IMG/VR virus record: IMGVR_UViG_3300047564_002855
Span: 1 to 41,168 of that record
DNA: 41,168 nucleotides
Source of the DNA: a virus
Reading direction: 5' to 3' (one strand)
Positions within the stretch are counted from its first letter, which is position 1, and each line of letters opens with the position of its first letter. The notes under the pieces were generated by a model, which ran no database searches, had not been told where the DNA came from, and worked only from the letters and a program-made list of their open reading frames with translations. This document shows positions 1-5,632 of this stretch, piece by piece. The position numbers and the translations under genes were made by a program.

Positions 1-1
1 C

Positions 2-2296
2 TACCGCTGCCGCACCAACGGCGGCGACGAGGTCGTGGGTTCGCGGTACACCTACTACGAACTCATCGAGGAGGACGGCGAGCCCAAGGCGGTCCTGCAC
101 TCGTTTGTCCTCCCCGCGGACAGCGGAGACAACTACCCCTACCTCCTCGAGCATGAATATCCTCGGCCTGTCTCGTACAAGGCCACCGAGGAGATCCTCC
201 TCGCAAAATACAATCCGCTGCACCGCAGCCGCAAGAAGGTGCGTCTGTCCGAACTCTGCGGATACTTCTTCAGCGAGGAGGACGAACGCAGGTCGACCCT
301 GGTCGGCCTGATGGCTGCCAGGCTCGACCTCCTGATGCGGGAGACGATCCCCGCCATCGTGATCGACGAGATCACCGGCTGCAGGGACACCGTCAATGCC
401 TACGATTCGTTTGAGGATTGGTGCAATTCGTGCATGACTGGCTCCGATTCGGAGTACACCGAGATCTGGGGTACCAACCCCAAGCAGTGTCGTCTGCTCG
501 TCCTCCGCGAGGAGGAGAACAACGAGACGCTGGCACGTGTGCTGGTGTTCCGTCCTGCGACGACCACGCTGACCCTCGACGACAGCAAGCAACTCGAGGA
601 TCTTCCCCTCGGGCCAGGCTGGTACTACGGTCGCATCTACGGGGACAAGCGTCTGCGCTCTCCCAACCGCACCGAACAGCGGTGCATGGGCATCGCCGCT
701 GCCCATCTCGAATCCATCGGGATCAAGTCGCTGAACGCACAGCCCACCGGCATCGTGCCGCTGCGACTCACCGAGTACAGCCCGTACATCGACTGGGGCC
801 GCATCTACTGGTGCTCCTCGACCGAGGAGGTCGTCTGGGCCCAGTCCATCGACAACCCCACCCTTCAGCGGTGGAAGGCGACGGTTACCCGTCCCCGTGA
901 GATCGAGTCGTTCACCGATGGCTCTGGCTTCGGCAACAACAGGGAGACCCACACCTGCACGTGCTGCGAGAACGGCTACGACGGCGAGGAGGAGGGTGCG
1001 TACGTCCAGCACTACGGCAACGTCTGCCAAGGCTGCCTCGACGATAACTCGAACTTCGTCGTCGACGACCAAGGCGAGTGGCAGACAACGGACAACTGCC
1101 ACCGCTTCATGTCTCTTACATGCAGCGCGGCGAACCTCGGCTGGCGCTCCAATGACAGGGGCACCGACCTCGACGACGGTGTCTACATCCACAACAGCGC
1201 TCACTCGACGCGTGTCAGTCGCCGCAACAACGGCACGTGGACGACGGTGCGCATCGAGATCGTTGCTGTCGTGTTCGACGACGAGACCGTCTTCGTGCCC
1301 AGCGATGAGGCGCTCGAGTTGCCTTCTGGCGAGTGGGCATGGGTGCACGACGAGTCGCTCGTCACCGTCACCAAGGAGCTGGTGCTCAACGACAAGGGCA
1401 ACCTTGTCCTCAAGGATCTCGACGAGGAGACCCGCACGGTCGACAACGACTGCATCAAGGTCGACGACGTCTGGGTGCTCGACTCGACGGACATCTTCTG
1501 GTTGAGCCGCAGTGGGCACACGCTGCGTGACGTCGGTCGCTGCGTCACCGTTCAGGAGAACGCGAACAGCAGGGTCGGCGTCAAGCTCCTCAAGTACGGC
1601 GCACGGCACGTTCTGCTCGATGCCGAGGACATCGTCGTGTTCAACGACATGCCCAACTTCGACGCGTCCGAGCTCCCGCACGGGGCTCCCCGGGTGGGGC
1701 AGTACTGGAACGGCAGGGGCTTCCCTGTCCGCATCGGTGCTCGCAGCATGCCGATGCCGCTCTGCGGCTCCCGCACCGTTGTGAACCAGTGCATCTGGTC
1801 CAACCAGTTCGGAAAGGGCGTCACCGTCGGCTGGTGCTACGGCAACACCAACGGCTACGCCATCGCTGACGACAGCAACTGGCTGTCCGCGTTCACCCGC
1901 ATGCTGATCAAGAACGACACGTTCTCGCAGTCCGAGGTCGATGTTCAGGTCGCATTCGTCAACACGTCTGGCAGCGTGGTGCGCAGGGCGTACACCGCTG
2001 GGTACATCTCCTGCGGCAACCTGACGCTGTTCATCGGCAGTCGTGGCTCCATCGAGGGTGCAACGTACTACCTCGGCGGCGAGATGGTCGCAATCGACGT
2101 GTCGTGCCTCGGCGGTGAGTTGCGCACCCTCTGCCAGGCCTACAACTGGGGCCGCAGCGAGGAGACCCAGCGTGCTCTGGTCAACTTCATGGCCTCGTAC
2201 GTGGTTGACAACACGATCTACTACAACAACCCCCACGTCGGTGTTCTCGGCTCTTCCCTCCTCATCACCGACTTCAACACTGGAGTTACTGCCTAA
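2..2296 (+). CDS. Large early protein with a zinc-ribbon-like cysteine cluster, 5'-truncated
   Basis: The frame is open from base 2 with no stop upstream, so the gene is probably cut by the window edge. The first internal start codon is GTG at 35, which would give 753 residues, but it is not a convincing start. Counting from that GTG, around residues 307-341 there are CxCC and CxxC pairs about 30 residues apart, which looks like a zinc ribbon. The stretch around residues 126-170 (SCMTGSDSEY, then NPKQCRLLVLRE, then ARVLVFRP) resembles a conserved but uncharacterised part of large phage proteins as I remember them; I cannot confirm this. No signal peptide or membrane segment is seen. It overlaps the downstream peptidase start by one base (TAATG), so the two are translationally coupled. 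It lies upstream of the first phage-type promoter, which suggests early expression. Function unknown. Confidence 0.85.
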   Translation, partial: YRCRTNGGDEVVGSRYTYYELIEEDGEPKAVLHSFVLPADSGDNYPYLLEHEYPRPVSYKATEEILLAKYNPLHRSRKKVRLSELCGYFFSEEDERRSTLVGLMAARLDLLMRETIPAIVIDEITGCRDTVNAYDSFEDWCNSCMTGSDSEYTEIWGTNPKQCRLLVLREEENNETLARVLVFRPATTTLTLDDSKQLEDLPLGPGWYYGRIYGDKRLRSPNRTEQRCMGIAAAHLESIGIKSLNAQPTGIVPLRLTEYSPYIDWGRIYWCSSTEEVVWAQSIDNPTLQRWKATVTRPREIESFTDGSGFGNNRETHTCTCCENGYDGEEEGAYVQHYGNVCQGCLDDNSNFVVDDQGEWQTTDNCHRFMSLTCSAANLGWRSNDRGTDLDDGVYIHNSAHSTRVSRRNNGTWTTVRIEIVAVVFDDETVFVPSDEALELPSGEWAWVHDESLVTVTKELVLNDKGNLVLKDLDEETRTVDNDCIKVDDVWVLDSTDIFWLSRSGHTLRDVGRCVTVQENANSRVGVKLLKYGARHVLLDAEDIVVFNDMPNFDASELPHGAPRVGQYWNGRGFPVRIGARSMPMPLCGSRTVVNQCIWSNQFGKGVTVGWCYGNTNGYAIADDSNWLSAFTRMLIKNDTFSQSEVDVQVAFVNTSGSVVRRAYTAGYISCGNLTLFIGSRGSIEGATYYLGGEMVAIDVSCLGGELRTLCQAYNWGRSEETQRALVNFMASYVVDNTIYYNNPHVGVLGSSLLITDFNTGVTA

Positions 2297-3231
2297 TGTG
2301 GACCCCATCCTACCGCAAGTTCAAGGACACCCTGATGTCCATGTGTCGCATGACGACACCGCACGGCACCGAAGCCTACGTGTGGCCGATGCTGCCGGCC
2401 CCTCCGTACGGTGCCGCTCCCAACAGCAGTCGCCGCTACTCGCAGGGCTCGACGTTGGTCGACGCCCACGGCAACTACATCGTCAAGGTGCCCGGCGACG
2501 GTGACCGCATCATGTGGACGGCTCACTGCGACACCGCCGACTCGCACCCCACTCAGGTCAACCTCAAGTTCCGCAACGGCATGCTTGCGACCGACCGCAA
2601 GTCCATCCTGGGTGCGGACGACAAGGTCGGCTGCGCCATCATGGCGATGATGATCCGCAGCGGGTGTCCAGGCACCTATTGCTTCTTCGCTGGCGAGGAG
2701 GTCGGGTGCGTCGGATCCGAGAAGATGGCTGACGACACCGAGATGCTCGAGTACGACTGCTGCATCTCGCTTGACCGCCGTGGCTACGGCGACATCATCA
2801 CCCATCAATGCGGCAAGCGCACCGCATCCGACGGCTGGGCACAGCAGTTGGCCGAGACCATCGGCAACTACAGCAGCGGCACCATCTCCATGAAGCCCGA
2901 TCCCACTGGGGTCTTTACCGACTCCCGTGAGTTCCGCGACCTCATCCCCGAGTGCACCAACCTGTCGGTCGGCTACTTCCACCAGCACACCCACGACGAG
3001 AAGACCAACGTCGACTTCTCGTACCTGCTGTGCCTGGCTCTCATCCGCATGGCGCACGATTGCGCCGTTCCGACTCCTGTTCGTGACATCATCTCCGAGT
3101 CAGACAGTCATCCTGACCTGTACGGTGGATGGCGTAGTCTTGACTTCAAGTCCAAGTACCCAGCCGCATCCGATCCTGACTGGTGGTCCGAGGACGAGTG
3201 GCGCAACCGTGACTGGAAGGCAGGTCTCTGA
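2296..3231 (+). CDS. M20/M28-type zinc metallopeptidase-like protein
   Basis: This 311-residue protein carries the ordered metal-ligand motifs of co-catalytic zinc exopeptidases: AHCDT (H77, D79), GADDKVG (D108/D109), FFAGEEVG (E134/E135), SLDRRG (D160) and a late histidine cluster YFHQHTHDE (H229-H233). In the M20 and M28 families these bind two zinc ions and supply the general base, cleaving peptides or amide bonds. No signal peptide is visible, so it should act in the cytoplasm. It starts on the last base of the upstream stop (TAATG) and its own stop overlaps the sigma-like gene (TGATG), making a tight three-gene early unit. The substrate cannot be read from the sequence; a host peptide, an amide-linked conjugate or a cell-wall fragment are all possible. 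Confidence 0.8.
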   Translation: MWTPSYRKFKDTLMSMCRMTTPHGTEAYVWPMLPAPPYGAAPNSSRRYSQGSTLVDAHGNYIVKVPGDGDRIMWTAHCDTADSHPTQVNLKFRNGMLATDRKSILGADDKVGCAIMAMMIRSGCPGTYCFFAGEEVGCVGSEKMADDTEMLEYDCCISLDRRGYGDIITHQCGKRTASDGWAQQLAETIGNYSSGTISMKPDPTGVFTDSREFRDLIPECTNLSVGYFHQHTHDEKTNVDFSYLLCLALIRMAHDCAVPTPVRDIISESDSHPDLYGGWRSLDFKSKYPAASDPDWWSEDEWRNRDWKAGL

Positions 3232-3698
3232 TGAATATCAAGCAATACTACATCTTCATCGACAACTTCATGATCTCGTACGGCTACCGCATCAACACCC
3301 ACGATGCGGACGACGTGTTCCAGCGCGCATGCGTCCAAGCCCTCGAGAAGGGCGACGAGGTGGGTGGAAACAACTTCTTCGGCTACCTGAAGTACTCCTG
3401 CCTCCGCTTCTTCAAGTCAGATCTACCCAAGATGCGGCACGAACGGTTCGACAAACTGCCCGATAGACCCGCTAAAAAGCGGGAGATGACCCCACTCGAG
3501 CTGTCCGAGCTGATGGACGAGATCGAGCGGGAAATCGGGAATCTTCCCCCCAAGGATAGGGCTGCTCTGAATCTGGAGATTCTCGGAATCTCGGCTCCAG
3601 AGGCTGCCACCATGCTGGGTACGAGCCCCACGGCCCAGTGGGTCAGCCGGTCCCGTGGGGTGAAGACCCTGCGGGATCGACTGAATCGACAGGGGTAG
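3231..3698 (+). CDS. ECF sigma-factor-like protein
   Basis: The protein has 155 residues. Residues 24-66 (DADDVFQRACVQAL, then FFGYLKYSCLRFFKSD) look like sigma region 2, which binds core RNA polymerase and the -10 element. Residues 93-152 (DEIEREIGNLPPKDRAAL, then ISAPEAATMLGTSP, then SRSRGVKTLRDRL) match the layout of region 4, including a helix-turn-helix like the one that reads -35 elements. The size and the two-domain arrangement fit ECF-type sigma factors. It is coupled to the peptidase by a TGATG overlap and its TAG stop lies two bases before promoter A. The likely role is redirecting or modulating host RNA polymerase early in infection; that is inference, since it could also act as an anti-sigma-like decoy. 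Confidence 0.65.
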   Translation: MNIKQYYIFIDNFMISYGYRINTHDADDVFQRACVQALEKGDEVGGNNFFGYLKYSCLRFFKSDLPKMRHERFDKLPDRPAKKREMTPLELSELMDEIEREIGNLPPKDRAALNLEILGISAPEAATMLGTSPTAQWVSRSRGVKTLRDRLNRQG

Positions 3699-3699
3699 T

Positions 3700-3720
3700 A
3701 TTTACCCGACGGGAATGAGG
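3700..3720 (+). promoter_or_regulatory. Putative phage RNA polymerase promoter A
   Basis: TTTACCCGACGGGAATGAGG (3701-3720, with A at 3700) recurs exactly at 40964-40984 and in diverged form at 8002 and 17927. It aligns ungapped with the SP6 promoter: ATTTA at -17 to -13, GAC at -9 to -7, A at -3, and the initiating G at 3717. It starts two bases after the stop of the sigma-like gene. Transcripts would begin GAGGAAACCUC, a 4-bp hairpin at the extreme 5' end. Confidence 0.75.
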
Positions 3721-3735
3721 AAACCTCTAGTAGTA

Positions 3736-3795
3736 CTATAGGTAGCCATACAGTAGAGATCTACATAGATGTCATCTAGGTATGGCTACCTATAG
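3736..3795 (+). promoter_or_regulatory. Structured leader: 16-bp inverted repeat enclosing two small hairpins
   Basis: CTATAGGTAGCCATAC (3736-3751) is perfectly complementary to GTATGGCTACCTATAG (3780-3795). The 28 bases between hold two more inverted repeats, GTAGA-GA-TCTAC (3753-3764) and TAGATG-T-CATCTA (3766-3778). Transcribed from promoter A, this would fold as a three-way junction ending 20 bases before the next start codon. RNase III processing signals in T7 early mRNA are a known parallel, but which enzyme, if any, acts here is inference. It could also form a DNA cruciform. Confidence 0.7.
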
Positions 3796-3815
3796 GCTAG
3801 CATAAGGACTCCCCT

Positions 3816-3983
3816 ATGGATCGCTACAACAACCCCTACGCTGACCTCATCTCAAAAATCGACATGATTCATGACAGGACTGAGTGTGTCGATGACAGGC
3901 AGGTCCTGGTACAGGCCATCAACGCATTGGAGCGTCTGGCCAAGCGTGTTCAGCAACTCGAACTGGAGAACAAAGTTGGTTGA
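3816..3983 (+). CDS. Small hypothetical protein (55 aa)
   Basis: This is the first gene behind promoter A and its structured leader. The ATG at 3816 is preceded by AAGGA at 3803-3807. The protein starts MDRYNNPYADLISKID and ends in a leucine-rich amphipathic helix (VQAINALERLAKRVQQLELE) that could form a short coiled coil. The stop overlaps the start of the next gene by eight bases. I do not recognise the family. Its position resembles the small host-takeover genes of other T7-like phages, but nothing in the residues identifies a target. Confidence 0.65.
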   Translation: MDRYNNPYADLISKIDMIHDRTECVDDRQVLVQAINALERLAKRVQQLELENKVG

Positions 3984-4470
3984 CATCATTCTGCTGCAAG
4001 TCTCGCCCTGCAACGATCGCACCGTCATGGTGGACGTCGTCGTGCGTTCCGACGATCCCATCCGCCTTCAGGCAGTCGACATGGCGTTCGGATGGAATCC
4101 CAAGGATCTCCGTCTGGTGGGTGTCACCACCGACAACGCCACCGTTCCCAACCTGATCGTCGACATTCCCCAGATCCCGTGGGACTTCTACGGGATCAAC
4201 GAGCAGGATCCTCCCGCCGATGGCGACGGCTACTTCATGTGGCTGTCCCCGCTGTGCGGTTGCGCAACCATGATCGACACCGATGTCCTCGGCACCCTTG
4301 TGTTCGAGCGCATCTCCGACCGCATCTCTGATGTCTACGTCATCCCCACGGCTGGTCCCCTCTACCCGCTCGACACCACCGTCTACGCCTCGGAGATCCC
4401 CGGTCTGAACATGACCGGAAACTTCTTCGGCTGCACCGTCGGCAACTGCCTCGACTTCATCACCAAGTAA
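3976..4470 (+). CDS. Cohesin-like beta-sandwich protein, TTG start
   Basis: I place the start at TTG 3976 because GGAGA lies at 3964-3968 with good spacing and the start overlaps the upstream stop; the next in-frame ATG (4027) has no Shine-Dalgarno sequence. This gives 164 residues. The pattern MVDVVVRSDDPIRLQAVDMAFGWNPKDLRLVGV followed later by a small-to-GTLVFERISD strand resembles cohesin or related Ig-like domains (strand, 'internal' strand with a D at the turn, then PxxL). The rest is rich in aromatic residues, prolines and cysteines (CGCATM, CTVGNC). No signal peptide is seen. In cellulosomes cohesins bind dockerins; here a protein-protein docking role is only inference. It could equally be an unrelated beta-sandwich. 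Confidence 0.6.
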   Translation: MVDIILLQVSPCNDRTVMVDVVVRSDDPIRLQAVDMAFGWNPKDLRLVGVTTDNATVPNLIVDIPQIPWDFYGINEQDPPADGDGYFMWLSPLCGCATMIDTDVLGTLVFERISDRISDVYVIPTAGPLYPLDTTVYASEIPGLNMTGNFFGCTVGNCLDFITK

Positions 4471-4479
4471 GGAGAAACC

Positions 4480-4845
4480 ATGGACTTCATGCTCATCACC
4501 GGATTCGGTCTCTTCGCCGCTGGCATCGTCTGGAACGTCTACTCGCTGTACATGCTCGAGAAGCGGGTCGACAGGATCATGCAGAACATCGAGGACCTCG
4601 ATCAGGACATCACCGACAACGTCTGCGCCTTGGACTACCACATCGGCAACAACCGACAGGCGATCGAAGACCTGACTCGGGTCAGCGGTCGCCACACGAT
4701 CGAGTTGAACAAGCTGAACGACGTGGCAGAGGCTGCCCGTCTGAAGAAGCAGAACGACTACCTGCAGGAGTTCGTCGATTCCGGTAAGGTGTACAAGCAG
4801 CAGATCGCTGACAACAAGAAGGCCATCAAGGATCTCATGCCATGA
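4480..4845 (+). CDS. Membrane protein with one N-terminal helix and a long coiled coil
   Basis: The start has a strong ribosome site (AAGGAGAAACC before ATG). Residues 4-26 (MLITGFGLFAAGIVWNVYSLYML) form one hydrophobic helix, followed by about 90 residues of charged, heptad-like helix (EKRVDRIMQNIEDLDQDIT and further repeats). The N-terminus is not positively charged, so topology is uncertain. The build resembles i-spanins and other phage membrane-anchored coiled-coil proteins, but its place in the early/middle region before the RNA polymerase argues against a lysis role. Superinfection exclusion or membrane association of a host factor are possible. The stop overlaps the next start (ATGA at 4842). 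Confidence 0.75.
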   Translation: MDFMLITGFGLFAAGIVWNVYSLYMLEKRVDRIMQNIEDLDQDITDNVCALDYHIGNNRQAIEDLTRVSGRHTIELNKLNDVAEAARLKKQNDYLQEFVDSGKVYKQQIADNKKAIKDLMP

Positions 4846-5012
4846 GTAATGACATCGTGTCGCGGCTGCGCAAGGAAATATCCAAGCGTGATCGACCGTA
4901 CCCAGTCGAGTTGCTTCCTGAACTAAAGGAAGCCGCCGACGAGATCGAACGGCTGCGTAAACGCGTAGCCATCTTGGAAGAACTGCATCTCAGGAGCAGC
5001 ACCAATGAGTGA
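4842..5012 (+). CDS. Small hypothetical protein (56 aa), coiled-coil
   Basis: The ATG at 4842 overlaps the previous stop (ATGA) and the stop at 5010-5012 overlaps the next start, so it is fully embedded in the operon. The protein begins MSNDIVSRLRKEISKR and its second half (LKEAADEIERLRKRVAILEEL) is a leucine-zipper-like helix. Short proteins of this build, a basic start followed by ADEIERLR, are common in phages and have no assigned function. Homo-oligomerisation through the helix is likely. Confidence 0.65.
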   Translation: MSNDIVSRLRKEISKRDRPYPVELLPELKEAADEIERLRKRVAILEELHLRSSTNE

Positions 5013-5256
5013 CACCACACGCGATATCGTCTTCCGCCACCACTTCAAGCGACTCGAGCCCCTGCTGGACGGCAAGGTCGTCAGTATCGTCATCGACGAT
5101 TCCGCTGACAGCACGGCCCCCTTCGTTGGTCTCCACATCAAGTGTCCCAACGGGGACACCTACGAGATCGTCGCCATGCGCGACGAGGAGGGCAACGGGG
5201 CTGGCGACCTGATGATTGGAAAGATCCTCACCAATGGCAAGACCCCCGTGGGATGA
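5005..5256 (+). CDS. Hypothetical protein (83 aa)
   Basis: The ATG at 5005 is preceded by CAGGAGCAGC, a good ribosome site. The protein reads as a small single domain of alternating strands (KVVSIVIDDSADST, then FVGLHIKCPNGDTYEIVAMRDEEG). It has no membrane segment or recognisable catalytic motif. It overlaps the previous gene by eight bases and the endonuclease gene by 23. I do not recognise the family. Confidence 0.7.
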   Translation: MSDTTRDIVFRHHFKRLEPLLDGKVVSIVIDDSADSTAPFVGLHIKCPNGDTYEIVAMRDEEGNGAGDLMIGKILTNGKTPVG

Positions 5257-5632
5257 ACGTCGTCTAGCCGTCTGGCGCAACCAAGGGATCCGGGGCATGA
5301 CCCGTGGCCTGTTCTTCCGCATGTGGGACGAACAGGATGGAAAGTGCAGTATCTGCCAAGAGATACTGTACACCGGCTCCAGTGGTCGTTCGGGCTACAC
5401 GCTCGACCACGACCACGACACTGGCAAGCCCCGGTCCCTGCTGTGTCAGGGCTGCAACAAGCACGGTGCCCTCAAGGAGGGTGCCGACATCGAGAGGTTC
5501 AAGGGTACTCCGTACTACGACTATGTGCATCGGCACAGAAAGAAGGTCGAGGATGTGGGACAACCTGACGGAACAGGAACAGATCAGATGGGTGGTGGAG
5601 AACGACGAGAGGGAGGTCAAGGCTGTTGCTGA
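5234..5632 (+). CDS. Recombination endonuclease VII-like HNH nuclease
   Basis: The protein has 132 residues from ATG 5234. It has the endonuclease VII signature: a zinc pair CSIC (C38, C41), the catalytic DHDHDTG block (58-64), R67, and the second zinc pair CQGC followed by N75. T4 endonuclease VII resolves branched DNA and trims replication intermediates before packaging. In T7 this place before packaging is filled by endonuclease I (gp3), an unrelated fold, so this is a functional replacement. The last 80 bases overlap the RNA polymerase start in another frame, and the C-terminal 26 or so residues (Gly-rich, ending GQGCC) are probably a by-product of that overlap. Confidence 0.85.
   Translation: MARPPWDERRLAVWRNQGIRGMTRGLFFRMWDEQDGKCSICQEILYTGSSGRSGYTLDHDHDTGKPRSLLCQGCNKHGALKEGADIERFKGTPYYDYVHRHRKKVEDVGQPDGTGTDQMGGGERREGGQGCC

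Noticed and set aside
885-900. TTACCCG followed by TGAG inside the first gene
   Set aside because: It resembles the promoter motif, but the spacing is one base short, the central block differs and it lies within a coding region, unlike the four true copies at gene borders.
3732-3743. TACTATAGG near promoter A (and AGTATAGGG at 41000) as the core of a T7-type promoter
   Set aside because: It matches only the -4 to +2 part of the T7 promoter, the upstream recognition bases are absent, and it is not kept at the 8002 or 17927 sites. In the first case it is explained by the inverted repeat.
5304-5552. Upstream in-frame extension of the RNA polymerase by 83 codons
   Set aside because: The added residues are Thr/Arg/Ser-rich noise overlapping the endonuclease VII active site in another frame; ATG 5553 has a proper ribosome site and a T7-like N-terminal helix.
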